A stretch of 64,000 nucleotides of DNA from assembly GCF_003086895.1 (NCBI RefSeq), contig NZ_CP026004.1:3198731-3262730 (forward strand), read 5' to 3'. The position numbers were made by a program, and so were the translations under genes. This DNA is from Stenotrophomonas sp. ESTM1D_MKCIP4_1. GTDB taxonomy: Bacteria; Pseudomonadota; Gammaproteobacteria; Xanthomonadales; Xanthomonadaceae. Shown here piece by piece: positions 41,998 to 50,711 of this stretch. The notes beneath the pieces were generated by a model that had not been told where the DNA came from, made no database searches, and worked only from the letters and a program-made list of their open reading frames with translations. Within the stretch, counting starts at the first letter, position 1; each line of letters begins with the position of its first letter.

Positions 41998-44222
41998 GGT
42001 TGCAGCCGCTGTTCGTTTCCCTGGCCCTGGCCATCCCCTTTGCCCTGCTGCCGGCCGCGCCGTTGCTGGCGGCCCCGGCCGCCGCCGCGCGCCAGGCTGA
42101 CACCGCCCCGGTGCTGGTGACTGCTGCGCAGTGGCAGCAGATGGCCAGTGAAGGCAGCCGCTACCCGTGGTTCGCCAAGGAACAGGCCCGCACCGAAGCA
42201 TCACTGAAGAAGATGATGAAGGCCGGCATCGACGTGCCGGTGCCCAAGGACAAGGGCGGCGGGCGCACCCACGAACAGCACAAGCGCAACTACCAGGCGC
42301 TGCTGGCCGCCGGCACGCTGTACCGGCTGACCGGCGACAAAGCCTACGTCGATTACGCGCGCGACATGCTGATGCAGTACGCCAGGCTCTACCCGACACT
42401 GGGCCCGCATCCGGAAGGCCGTGGGCAGATTCCCGGCCGCGTGTTCTGGCAGGTGCTCAACGATTCGGTGTGGCTGGTCAATGCCATCCAGGGCTACGAC
42501 GCGATCCGCGACGCGCTGCCCGTGCAGGACCGGCAGACCATCGAATCGAAGCTGTTCCGGCCGATGGCCGAATTCCTGATCAGCGAGCCGAAGAACTACG
42601 ACCAGATCCACAACCACGCCACCTGGGCGGTGGCCGCCACCGGCATGACCGGCTATGTGCTGCGCGATCAGGAACTGGTGGAAAAATCCCTGCGCGGCAG
42701 CCAGAAGGACGACCAGTTCGGCTTCCTGCGCCAGATCGACCTGCTGTTCTCGCCCGATGGCTATTACGAGGAAGGCCCGTACTACCAGCGTTATGCACTG
42801 GCGCCGTTCCTGCTGTTCGCCAACGCGATCGAGCGCAATGAGCCGCAGCGGAAGATCTTCGCGCGCCGCGACGGCGTGCTGCTGAAGGCGGTGGATGTAC
42901 TGGTGCAGACCAGCTACAACGGGCTGTTCTTCCCGATCAACGATGCGATCCTCGACAAGGGCATCGATACCGAAGAACTGGTGGCCGGCATCGGCATTGC
43001 GTATGCCCGTACCGGGGATGACCATCTGTTGTCGGTGGCCCAGCAGCAGAAACGCCTGCTGCTTTCGCCCGAAGGCCTGCAGGTGGCGCAGGCACTGGCG
43101 GCCAACAAGGCCAAGCCCTTCGATTACCGGCCGATGCTGCTGCGCGATGGCCCGGACGGCGACCGTGGCGGGCTGGCGATCCTGCGCATGAACGGCGAGG
43201 ACGGCCAGGCGCTGGTGCAGAAGGACACCATGCAGGGCATGGGCCATGGCCACTTCGACAAGCTCAACTGGCTGTTCTATGACAACGGCAAGGCGGTGGT
43301 GACCGATTACGGTGCGGCGCGCTTCCTCAACGTGGAAGCCAAGCGCGGCGGGATCTACCTGGCCGAGAACCGCAGCTGGGCCAAGCAGACCGTGGCCCAC
43401 AACACCCTGGTGGTGGACGAGCAGAGCCACTTCAAGGGTGACTGGAAGCGCGGCGAGGAACATGCGCCGCAGGTGCGCTTCTTCCAGGCCGACACCGATA
43501 CCCAGATTGCTTCGGCAACCATGCGCGATGCCTACCCCGGCGTGGTGTTCACCCGCACCCAGGCGCTGCTGCGCCACCCCGACCTGGGCCTGCCGGTGGT
43601 GCTGGACCTGCTGCAGGTACACGGTGACAAGGCCGCGCGCTACGACCTGCCGCTGCACTTCAACGGCCACATCGTCACCACCGGTTTCGAGGCCGAACAC
43701 TTCACCAGCCAGCGCCCGGTGCTGGGCGGGGACAACGGCTACCAGCACCTGTGGCTGGACGCACGCAGCAAGGCCGGCAGCGAACCGCGCACGCTGGCCT
43801 GGCTGCTGGACGGCCGCTTCTATACCTACCGCTTCGGCAGCAGCGCACCCGCGCAGGCCCTGCTGGTGGAAAGCGGTGCCAACGACCCGGAGTTCAACCT
43901 GCGCCGCGAACCCGCCCTGCTGCAGCGCGTGGAAGGCCAGAAGGACGTGACCTTCTTCAGCGTGCTGGAGCCGCACGGCGAGTACAACGGCACCGCCGAG
44001 TACGTGCACGGCGCCGACAGCCGCATCCAGGACATCGTGCGCACCCGCGGCAGCGATGCCGAAGTCCTGGAGCTGCGCCTGGCCAGTGGTGCCCGCATCG
44101 CCCTGGGCGTAGCCGATGACAGCCGCGCCACGGGCGAGCACCGCGTGACCGTCGATGGCCACGTTTACCGCTGGAGCGGCAGCCACGCGCGCATGGACCG
44201 CAGCAAGGGTGACGGCAAATGA
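41994..44222 (+). CDS. Polysaccharide lyase family 17 oligoalginate lyase
   Basis: 742 residues with a signal peptide (LALAIPFALLPAAPLLAAP, ending near residue 27). The alpha-toroid N-terminal domain carries the active-site Asn-His pair in QIHNHATWAV (207-208) and tyrosines in GYYEEGPYYQRYA (257-268). The heparinase II/III-like beta domain has GMGHGHFDKLNWLFYD. Enzymes of this family release the monomer DEH exolytically from alginate oligomers, and S. maltophilia PL17 lyases with this activity are known. It overlaps both neighbours by 4 nt. Confidence 0.93.
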   Translation: MRLQPLFVSLALAIPFALLPAAPLLAAPAAAARQADTAPVLVTAAQWQQMASEGSRYPWFAKEQARTEASLKKMMKAGIDVPVPKDKGGGRTHEQHKRNYQALLAAGTLYRLTGDKAYVDYARDMLMQYARLYPTLGPHPEGRGQIPGRVFWQVLNDSVWLVNAIQGYDAIRDALPVQDRQTIESKLFRPMAEFLISEPKNYDQIHNHATWAVAATGMTGYVLRDQELVEKSLRGSQKDDQFGFLRQIDLLFSPDGYYEEGPYYQRYALAPFLLFANAIERNEPQRKIFARRDGVLLKAVDVLVQTSYNGLFFPINDAILDKGIDTEELVAGIGIAYARTGDDHLLSVAQQQKRLLLSPEGLQVAQALAANKAKPFDYRPMLLRDGPDGDRGGLAILRMNGEDGQALVQKDTMQGMGHGHFDKLNWLFYDNGKAVVTDYGAARFLNVEAKRGGIYLAENRSWAKQTVAHNTLVVDEQSHFKGDWKRGEEHAPQVRFFQADTDTQIASATMRDAYPGVVFTRTQALLRHPDLGLPVVLDLLQVHGDKAARYDLPLHFNGHIVTTGFEAEHFTSQRPVLGGDNGYQHLWLDARSKAGSEPRTLAWLLDGRFYTYRFGSSAPAQALLVESGANDPEFNLRREPALLQRVEGQKDVTFFSVLEPHGEYNGTAEYVHGADSRIQDIVRTRGSDAEVLELRLASGARIALGVADDSRATGEHRVTVDGHVYRWSGSHARMDRSKGDGK

Positions 44223-45523
44223 ACGGGCCCGCAGGGGTGTCCGGCCTGCGCAGGGTTCCGGTGCGATCGGCGGTGCGCTGGCTGATTGTCGGCCTGATCG
44301 CCGTGGCGACGGTGATCAACTACATCGACCGCAACGCGTTGGCGGTGATGTGGCCGGAAATCGCCAAGGAGGTGGGCGCCACCAAGGATGACTACGCCCT
44401 GCTGGTGACAGTGTTCATGCTGTTCTACGCGGCAGGCCAGTTCCTGTTCGGCCGCCTGTTCGACATGATCGGCACGCGCCTGGGCTTTGCCCTGTCGATC
44501 AGCGTGTGGTCGATCTCCATCGCCCTGCATTCGATCACCCATTCGATGCTGTCCTTCAGCCTGGTGCGGGCACTGCTGGGCGTCAGCGAAGCCGGTGCCT
44601 GGCCCGGTGCGGTGAAGGCCAATGCCGAGTGGTTCCCGGCGCGCGAACGCGCGTTGGCGCAGGGCGTGTTCAACGCGGGCGCATCGATTGGTGCGATCGT
44701 TTCCGCACCGGCCATCGCCGCCCTGTACCTGTGGCTGGGCTGGCGCGGCACCTTCGTGCTGGTCGGTGCCATCGGCTTCCTGTGGCTGCTGCCGTGGCTG
44801 TTCGTCTACCGCGCCGGCCCGGACAGGCATCCGTGGGTGAGCGATGCCGAGCGCCGCTTGATCATGGAAGACCAGGCCGGGCAGCGCGACGCCACTGCGC
44901 CCAAGGTGAGCGTGCGCGCGCTGCTGGCCCATCGGCAGAGCTGGGGCATGCTCGCCTGCCGCTTCCTGCTGGACCCGATCTGGTGGCTGTTCGTGTCCTG
45001 GCTGCCGATCTACCTGGCCGAGACCTTCGGCTTCGACATCAAGCAGATCGGCCTGTTCGCTTGGGTGCCCTTCGTCGGCGCGATGCTGGGCAGTCTCAGT
45101 GGCGGTTGGCTGTCCGGGCGCCTGATCCGTGCCGGGCAGAGCGTGGACCGCGCACGCAAGCTGTCCATCACCCTGGGCTGCGTGATCATGGCCCCGGCGC
45201 TGCTGGGCGCGGTGCTGGCCAACCAGCCGTTGATGGCCGTGCTGGCGATTGCCGCCGTGCTGTTCGGCTTCCAGGTGGCCATCGGCAACATCCAGACCCT
45301 GCCGGGCGACCTCTTCGACGGCCGTTCGGTGGGCACGCTGGCGGGCCTGGGTGGCCTGGCCGCGGTGGCCGGCACCCTCATCACCACCTGGCTGGTGCCG
45401 GTGCTGACCCGCCATTCCTACGCCCCGATCTTCATCCTCGTCGCCGCGCTGGTGCCGCTGTCGCTGGCCGCGCTGTGGTGGTGGACCGGACCGATCCACA
45501 AGCTCGACCGCCGTGGCGGCTGA
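44219..45523 (+). CDS. MFS transporter, anion:cation symporter / hexuronate type
   Basis: 434 residues and 12 predicted helices. N-terminal VRWLIVGLIAVATVINYIDRNALAVMWPEI is the hallmark of the ACS family (ExuT-like hexuronate and glucarate symporters). Loop motifs are GRLFDMIGTRLGF, GVSEAGAWPGAVKANAEWFPARERALAQGVFNAG and DPIWWLFVSWLPIYL. Placement directly after two alginate lyases and before a reductase suggests import of the unsaturated uronate (DEH) into the cytoplasm. Start overlaps the PL17 stop (ATGA). Confidence 0.9.
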   Translation: MNGPAGVSGLRRVPVRSAVRWLIVGLIAVATVINYIDRNALAVMWPEIAKEVGATKDDYALLVTVFMLFYAAGQFLFGRLFDMIGTRLGFALSISVWSISIALHSITHSMLSFSLVRALLGVSEAGAWPGAVKANAEWFPARERALAQGVFNAGASIGAIVSAPAIAALYLWLGWRGTFVLVGAIGFLWLLPWLFVYRAGPDRHPWVSDAERRLIMEDQAGQRDATAPKVSVRALLAHRQSWGMLACRFLLDPIWWLFVSWLPIYLAETFGFDIKQIGLFAWVPFVGAMLGSLSGGWLSGRLIRAGQSVDRARKLSITLGCVIMAPALLGAVLANQPLMAVLAIAAVLFGFQVAIGNIQTLPGDLFDGRSVGTLAGLGGLAAVAGTLITTWLVPVLTRHSYAPIFILVAALVPLSLAALWWWTGPIHKLDRRGG

Positions 45524-45569
45524 GTACGCACTTTTCTTTCATTCCCCCGCAAACCAAGGAGTTTCCCGC

Positions 45570-46322
45570 ATGTCGTTCCAGGACAAGGTGGCCATCGTCA
45601 CCGGTGGTGGCCGTGATATCGGCCGTGCCGTCTCGATCAAGCTGGCCGCTGCCGGCGCACGCGTCTGCATCAACTACGCCAACGATGAAGCCAGCGCGCA
45701 GGACACGCTGGCGCAGATCCAGGCGGCCGGCGGCCAGGCCATCGTGCACCGCGCCGATGTCACCGATGCCGCCGCCGTGGCAGGTCTCGTCGCCGCCACC
45801 CAGGCCGCGTTCGGTGAACGCATCGACCTGCTGGTGAACGTGGCCGGCGGCATGGTGCAGCGCCGCCCGCTGGCCGACATCGACCCGGCGTTCTTCCACA
45901 CGGTGATGGATCTGAACCTGACCTCGACCTACCTGACCACCCACGCGGTCGTGCCGCACATGGGCGAAGGCGCGGCCATCGTGAATTTCGCATCGCAGGC
46001 CGGCCGCGATGGCGGTGGTCCGGGCGCGTCGATCTACGCCACCGCCAAGGCCGCGGTGATGACCTTCACCCGCGCCATGGCCAAGGAGCTGGGGCCCAAG
46101 GGCATCCGCGTGAACGCGCTGTGCTGCGGCATGATCGCCACCCGCTTCCATGATGAATTCACCAAGCCGGAGGTACGCACCGCGGTGGCCGGCAACACCC
46201 CGCTGCGCCGCCAGGGCGTGCCGGACGAAGCCGCCGATGCGGCCGTGTTCCTGGCCTCGGACGCAGCGGCCTTCATCACCGGTGCGAATCTGGACGTCAA
46301 CGGCGGCACCTACTTCTCCTGA
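45570..46322 (+). CDS. SDR oxidoreductase, probable DEH (uronate) reductase
   Basis: 250 residues, start MSFQDKVAIVTGGGRDIGRA after AAGGAG. All SDR residues are present: TGGGRDIG nucleotide motif, LLVNVAGG, Ser in FASQAGRDG and YATAK. C-terminal GANLDVNGGTYFS is normal. In alginate catabolism a cytoplasmic SDR reduces DEH to 2-keto-3-deoxygluconate, and position in the operon makes this the likely role. 2-keto-3-deoxygluconate kinase and KDPG aldolase are not in the window. Confidence 0.85.
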   Translation: MSFQDKVAIVTGGGRDIGRAVSIKLAAAGARVCINYANDEASAQDTLAQIQAAGGQAIVHRADVTDAAAVAGLVAATQAAFGERIDLLVNVAGGMVQRRPLADIDPAFFHTVMDLNLTSTYLTTHAVVPHMGEGAAIVNFASQAGRDGGGPGASIYATAKAAVMTFTRAMAKELGPKGIRVNALCCGMIATRFHDEFTKPEVRTAVAGNTPLRRQGVPDEAADAAVFLASDAAAFITGANLDVNGGTYFS

Positions 46323-46340
46323 CCTGAGCGGACACCTGCC

Positions 46341-47528
46341 ATGCAGCGCTGGATCACCCTGCTTTCGCTGGCCATCGGCACTGCCGTGGCCGCCCCCGCG
46401 GCCCTGGCCGCACCGGTCTGGGTCACCGCCTGGACCGCGTCGCCCGCCCCCGACCGCAAGGACGGAACACCGGCGGCACCGGTGCAGTTCGCCGCGCAGA
46501 CGGTGCGCCAGGACATCCGCGTCGGCAGCCGTGGCGACGCGCTGCGCCTGCGCATCAGCAACGAACTGGGCGATGCACCGCTGCACGTGGAAGACATCCG
46601 TGTGCGCCTGAAGGATGGCAGGGCGGCGGCGCTGCCGGTGACCGTCGATGGCCGGTCCGCCATCGATGTGCCGGTGGGCGCTGCGCTGCTCAGTGACCCG
46701 CTGCCACTGACGGTCAGCGCGCTGCAGGAGATCAGCGTGACCGCATTCTTCCCACAGCCGACCCGCCCTGCGGTGCGGCGCACGGTGGTGCGCGTGGTGG
46801 AGGGAAGGCAGCCTGCGGTGGCCGACAACGTGCGCGTCAGCTACCAGCAGAACGTGTTTTCAGCGGTGCTGGTGCAGCGCGCGGAGCGGCCGCAGGTGAT
46901 CGTGGCACTGGGCGACTCGATCACCGAGGGCGCGACGGCCACGCGCGGCTCGTTCAACCAGTGGCCGGAGCGGCTGGCGCAGCGCCTGCAGCAGGCGTGC
47001 CCGGACCGGTTCGTGGTGCTCAACCAGGGCATCAGCGGCAACAAGCTGCTGGACCATGGCCGCAGCCACAGCGCGCTGTCCCGGCTGGACCGCGATGTGA
47101 TCGCGGTGGCCGGTGCCGACCAGGTGATCCTGTTTGAAGGGATCAATGACATCCGCCATGGCGGCGGGGCGCAACCGCTGCCGGGGCGCAGCGCACCGGA
47201 CATGCGGCTGGGTTACCAGCAGGTGGCCGCGCGACTGCACCTGCATGGCATCCGCGCGTACCTGGGCACGCTGACGCCGTTTGCGGGCTCCGAGCGCTAC
47301 GAACCGGTCTCGGCCACCACCCGTGCCTCGATCAACCAGTGGGCGCGCAGCGCGGACAACGGCTTCGACGGCGTGGTGGATTTCGATGCCGCACTGCGCG
47401 ATCCGGCGCAGCCGGAATCGCTGCCGGCCAGCATCACCCGCGATCACCTGCACCCGAACGATGAAGGCTACCGCCGCATGGCCGAGTCGATCGATCTGAA
47501 GATGCTGGGGTGCCCTGGCTCTCCGTAG
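46341..47528 (+). CDS. Secreted SGNH/GDSL hydrolase, possible alginate deacetylase
   Basis: 395 residues. Signal peptide LSLAIGTAVAAPAALAA is followed by a beta-rich N-terminal domain (WVTAWTASPAPDRKDG ... LRLRISNELGDAPLHVEDIRV) and an SGNH domain with Ser in VIVALGDSITEG, Asn in GINDIRHGGG and the D-x-x-H pair in DHLHPNDEG. Such enzymes are acetyl-xylan or rhamnogalacturonan-type esterases. Last in the alginate operon, so de-O-acetylation of bacterial alginate is a reasonable inference. The TAG stop is formed by the GTAG of a SMAG repeat. Confidence 0.88.
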   Translation: MQRWITLLSLAIGTAVAAPAALAAPVWVTAWTASPAPDRKDGTPAAPVQFAAQTVRQDIRVGSRGDALRLRISNELGDAPLHVEDIRVRLKDGRAAALPVTVDGRSAIDVPVGAALLSDPLPLTVSALQEISVTAFFPQPTRPAVRRTVVRVVEGRQPAVADNVRVSYQQNVFSAVLVQRAERPQVIVALGDSITEGATATRGSFNQWPERLAQRLQQACPDRFVVLNQGISGNKLLDHGRSHSALSRLDRDVIAVAGADQVILFEGINDIRHGGGAQPLPGRSAPDMRLGYQQVAARLHLHGIRAYLGTLTPFAGSERYEPVSATTRASINQWARSADNGFDGVVDFDAALRDPAQPESLPASITRDHLHPNDEGYRRMAESIDLKMLGCPGSP

Positions 47529-47658
47529 CGCCGAGCCATGCTCGGTTGCCCTGGCTTCCTGTAGAGCCGAGCCATGCTCGGCTGCCTCTGCCAAAAACAG
47601 CCGAGCATGGCTCGGCTCTACAGAAGATCGGAAGCCGCCGGGCGTGGCCCGGCGCTAC
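47525..47658. repeat. SMAG cluster, four units
   Basis: Forward units at 47525 and 47561 (AGCCGAGCC/GGCTCGGCT type, the first with CGCC after GTAG), an inverted unit ending at 47621, and a separate inverted unit 47636-47658 of GTAGCGCCGGGC type. The first overlaps the stop of the SGNH gene. The last ends 2 nt before the stop of the minus-strand DUF962 gene. Confidence 0.85.
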
Positions 47659-47660
47659 CT

Positions 47661-47963
47661 TCACCATTTGATCCGGCCGCGCAGGATGTCGGCGAACATC
47701 ACCCAGTCGCCGACGAACGAATACAGCGGATGCCGGAAGGTCGCCGGACGATTCTTCTCGAAGAAGAAATGGCCGACCCAGGCGAACCCATAGCCGCAGA
47801 CCAACGCCGCCAGCAACAACATCGGCTGGCCGCGCAGCAGCGCAGCGGCCACCAGCAGCAATACGCCACAGCTGCCAACGAAATGCAGGCGCCGCGACAC
47901 CGGGTCGCGGTGCTCATCCAGATAGAACGGGTAGAACTCGCGGAAGCTGGCAAAGCGGGACAT
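47661..47963 (-). CDS. Mpo1-like / DUF962 membrane protein
   Basis: 100 residues with about three hydrophobic helices. Conserved histidines occur in YLDEHRDPVSRRLHFVG and VGHFFFEKNRPATFRHPLYSFVGD, as in the DUF962 family. The yeast member Mpo1 is an iron-dependent 2-hydroxy fatty acid dioxygenase; the same chemistry is possible but unproven in bacteria. Bracketed by SMAG repeats; appears monocistronic. Confidence 0.88.
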   Translation of the reverse strand: MSRFASFREFYPFYLDEHRDPVSRRLHFVGSCGVLLLVAAALLRGQPMLLLAALVCGYGFAWVGHFFFEKNRPATFRHPLYSFVGDWVMFADILRGRIKW

Positions 47964-48003
47964 GTACGTGCTCCTGGGTCAGGACCGCTCACATCATGCG
48001 CCT

Positions 48004-48090
48004 TTCGAGCTTGCTCGACGGCTTCGGCCTGGTAGCGTCGAGCTTGCTCGACGGCTTCTGGCAACAGCAGGCGAGCAAGCTCGACGCTAC
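48004..48090. repeat. SMAG cluster (GTAGCGTCGAGC type)
   Basis: A headless unit near 48004-48021, a forward unit starting 48032 and an inverted unit ending CTAC at 48090; stems CGTCGAGC/GCTCGACG with TT or AA loops. Confidence 0.8.
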
Positions 48091-48099
48091 CACCCGGCA

Positions 48100-48426
48100 T
48101 CAGACCGGCTGGCGTGGCCCGAACATGATCACGGCCATGCCGGCCAGGCACAGCGCGGCACCCAGCAGGTCCCAGCGGCTGGGACGGATGCCATCCACCA
48201 GCCACAGCCAGAACAGCGCGGTGCCGATGTAGACCCCGCCATAGGCCGCATAGACGCGTCCGCTGGCCGTGGGGTGCAGGGTCAGCAGCCAGGCGAACAG
48301 GGCCAGGCTGGCCGCCGCCGGCAGCAGCAGCCACACGCTGCCGCCCTTGCGCAGCCACAGCCACGGCAGGTAGCAGCCGACGATCTCGGCCAGTGCAGTC
48401 AGCAGGAACAGACCCAGCGTCTTCAC
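48100..48426 (-). CDS. ynfA: YnfA/UPF0060 family small membrane protein
   Basis: 108 residues, exactly the usual length, with four helices ([23 protein letters not shown] ... [24 protein letters not shown]). The GTG start (48426) overlaps the mazG stop (GTGA), so it is translated with mazG. Family members resemble half-size drug/metabolite exporters that dimerise; substrates are poorly known. Last gene of the nudE-cysQ-mazG-ynfA operon. Confidence 0.9.
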   Translation of the reverse strand: MKTLGLFLLTALAEIVGCYLPWLWLRKGGSVWLLLPAAASLALFAWLLTLHPTASGRVYAAYGGVYIGTALFWLWLVDGIRPSRWDLLGAALCLAGMAVIMFGPRQPV

Positions 48427-49256
48427 GCCTTTTCCGCCGCCTTGGCGTGCTGCCACAGGGCTTCCTGCGCATCCAGGTCCATCCCCGCCAACGTGCTTCC
48501 CTCGGCTTCGGCCTGCCCTTCCATGGCGCGGAACCGGCGCTCGAACTTATGGTTGGCACCGCGCAGGGCCGCACCCAGGTCGATGTCGGCGTGGCGGGCC
48601 AGGTTCGCGCAGACGAACAGCAGGTCACCCAGCTCTTCCTGCAGCCGCGCCTTGTTGCCGGCGATGTCGCCGCGCTCGAATTCCTCGCGCAGTTCCTGCA
48701 GCTCTTCTGCCGCCTTGTCCAGCACCGGCAGCGGGCCAGGCCAGTCGAAGCCGACCTTGGCCGCGCGCGACTGCAGCTTCACTGCACGCTGCCATTCGGG
48801 CAGCCCGCGGGAGATGCCCGCCAGTGCCGAGGTGTCCGGGTCGCCCTTGGCGGCGCGCTCGGCGCGCTTGATCGCATCCCAGTTGCGCATCACACCATCG
48901 GCGTCGTCCACGCTGACATCGGCGAACACATGCGGATGCCGGCGCTGCATCTTGTCACTGATCGCACGGGCTACGTCGGCGAAGGCGAATGAACCCTGCT
49001 CTTCCGCCATGCGCGCATGGAACACGACCTGCAGCAGCAGGTCACCCAGTTCGTCGCACAGGTCATCCAGGTCGCCGCGGTCGATCGCATCGGCGACCTC
49101 GTAGGCCTCTTCGATGGTGTACGGGGCGATGGTGGCGAAGGTCTGCTCAAGATCCCAGGGGCAGCCCCCTTGCGGATCGCGCAGCCGCGCCATGATCGCC
49201 AGCAGGCGCTCCAGTTCGGTGCTGGCGGCACTGCCGGCGGTGGGGGTATCGCTCAT
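48423..49256 (-). CDS. mazG: Nucleoside triphosphate pyrophosphohydrolase MazG
   Basis: 277 residues and two MazG domains. The first has the metal-binding E-E-x12-E-x2-D pattern in [31 protein letters not shown]; the second has [32 protein letters not shown]. Diagnostic N-terminal [22 protein letters not shown] is present. It hydrolyses NTPs to NMP and pyrophosphate and lowers aberrant nucleotide or ppGpp levels. The start MSDTPTAG (49256) lies near the cysQ stop (49271), so the two are closely linked. Confidence 0.95.
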   Translation of the reverse strand: MSDTPTAGSAASTELERLLAIMARLRDPQGGCPWDLEQTFATIAPYTIEEAYEVADAIDRGDLDDLCDELGDLLLQVVFHARMAEEQGSFAFADVARAISDKMQRRHPHVFADVSVDDADGVMRNWDAIKRAERAAKGDPDTSALAGISRGLPEWQRAVKLQSRAAKVGFDWPGPLPVLDKAAEELQELREEFERGDIAGNKARLQEELGDLLFVCANLARHADIDLGAALRGANHKFERRFRAMEGQAEAEGSTLAGMDLDAQEALWQHAKAAEKA

Positions 49257-49270
49257 GCGGGCTCCAGGGG

Positions 49271-50074
49271 TCAGTCGGACAGCCAATCACGCCACGGCAG
49301 GCGGGTATCGCCAAGGGCGATGAAATCACCGTTCAGCAGCGTGGTACGGCGGTTGTAGCGGAACGGTTTGCCGGTGCTGGCCGACAGCACCGCGCCACCT
49401 GCGGCGTGCAGTACGCACTGGCCTGCTGCGGTGTCCCATTCGGAGGTCGGGCCCAGCCGCGGGTACACATCCAGCCCGCCTTCGGCAATGCGGCAGAACT
49501 TCAGCGAAGAGCCCTGCGCCACCGTTTCGATGTCACCCATGCGTTCGAGCAGGGCGATGGTTTCCGGCGAGCGGTGCGAGCGGCTGGCCGCCACGCGCAG
49601 CGGTGCGGTGGCAGGCGTGCGGGTGCGCAGCACGCTGTCGTGCAGGCCCTGGCGACGGTAGGCCAGCTCGCCGCGCATGGCATGCCAGACGATGCCGGTG
49701 ACCGGTGCCTGGACCACGCCGAACGCCGGTGCGCCCTGGTAGATCAGCGCGATGTTGACGCTGAATTCGCCATTGCGCTTGACGAATTCACGGGTGCCAT
49801 CCAGCGGGTCGACCAGCCAGTAAGCGCCCCAGTGCTGGCGCTGTTCCCACGGCACCTGCGCCGATTCCTCGGACAGGATCGGCAGGTCCGGGGTGAGCTG
49901 GCGCAGGCCCTGCTGGATGATCCGGTCGGCGGCCAGGTCGGCCGCGGTGACCGGGCTGTCATCCGCCTTCAGCACGACGTCGAAACCCTCGCTGTAGACC
50001 TGCATGATCGCCTGCCCCGCCTCCTGGGCAATGGCAATGGCGGTCTCGCGCAGCTCGGTGGTCAGCTTGATCAT
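49271..50074 (-). CDS. cysQ: 3'(2'),5'-bisphosphate nucleotidase CysQ
   Basis: 267 residues. Li-sensitive phosphatase motifs are complete: metal-binding ILSEESAQ, DPLDGTREF and, near the C-terminus, EWDTAAGQCVLHAAGG. It converts PAP to AMP, relieving a toxic by-product of sulfate assimilation. The start MIKLTTELRE overlaps the nudE stop by 4 nt (ATGA). Confidence 0.94.
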   Translation of the reverse strand: MIKLTTELRETAIAIAQEAGQAIMQVYSEGFDVVLKADDSPVTAADLAADRIIQQGLRQLTPDLPILSEESAQVPWEQRQHWGAYWLVDPLDGTREFVKRNGEFSVNIALIYQGAPAFGVVQAPVTGIVWHAMRGELAYRRQGLHDSVLRTRTPATAPLRVAASRSHRSPETIALLERMGDIETVAQGSSLKFCRIAEGGLDVYPRLGPTSEWDTAAGQCVLHAAGGAVLSASTGKPFRYNRRTTLLNGDFIALGDTRLPWRDWLSD

Positions 50075-50634
50075 CGGCGCCCCTGCAGCCACTGGCGCGC
50101 GATGAACAGCGCAGCCAGCGAGCGCCCTTCCGAGAAGTCTTCACGCAGCATCAGCTGGTCCAGTTCGGCCAGCTTCCATGGCACCACTTCCAGCTCTTCC
50201 GGCTCGTCGCCGGCCAGCTTTTCCGGGTACAGGTCGCGCGCCACCACCAGCCAGGACTGGTGGCTCATGTAGGTCGGCGCCAGGGTCATCGCCCGCAGCA
50301 CGTCGACGCGGCGGGCGCCATAGCCGGCTTCTTCCTTCAGTTCGCGGTCGGCGGCCTGTTCAGGGGTTTCCCCGGCATCGATGCGGCCCTTCACCAGGCC
50401 CAGCTCGTAGCGGTGCACTCCGGCGGCGTATTCACGCACCAGCAGCACGGTCTCCTCATCCAGCATCGGCACCACCACCACGGCGCCATGGCCGCGGCTG
50501 ACCAGGCGCTCGAAACGGCGGTGTTCACCGTTGGAAAACTCCAGGTCCAGGTGCTGGCGCTGGAAGGGGCCGTTTTCCTCGTCGGTGATCCGGTGGATGA
50601 TCGGCAGGCGACGGCCGCTGCGGTCGTCGTTCAT
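50071..50634 (-). CDS. nudE: NUDIX hydrolase, ADP-compounds type (NudE)
   Basis: 187 residues. The Nudix box G-x5-E-x7-R-E-x2-E-E-x-G reads GRIDAGETPEQAADRELKEEAGYG. N-terminal LDLEFSNGEHRRFERLV and C-terminal EDFSEGRSLAALFIARQWL match NudE, which acts on ADP-ribose, Ap3A and NADH. First gene of the house-cleaning operon with cysQ, mazG and ynfA, and divergent from bioA. Start MNDDRSGRR at 50634; the longer open frame upstream enters the intergenic region. Confidence 0.93.
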   Translation of the reverse strand: MNDDRSGRRLPIIHRITDEENGPFQRQHLDLEFSNGEHRRFERLVSRGHGAVVVVPMLDEETVLLVREYAAGVHRYELGLVKGRIDAGETPEQAADRELKEEAGYGARRVDVLRAMTLAPTYMSHQSWLVVARDLYPEKLAGDEPEELEVVPWKLAELDQLMLREDFSEGRSLAALFIARQWLQGRR

Positions 50635-50674
50635 GCGGAATCTCCGCGGCGGCCGGCGCGCGCGCCGGGGCCGA

Positions 50675-50680
50675 TAGAAT
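50675..50680 (+). promoter_or_regulatory. -10 hexamer TAGAAT in the nudE-bioA intergenic region
   Basis: TAGAAT in the context CGATAGAATGTG, oriented towards bioA and 32 nt before its start. No BirA operator palindrome was recognised. Confidence 0.4.
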
Positions 50681-50711
50681 GTGCAGGCAGCAACATGTTC
50701 ATGAGCCCGAA

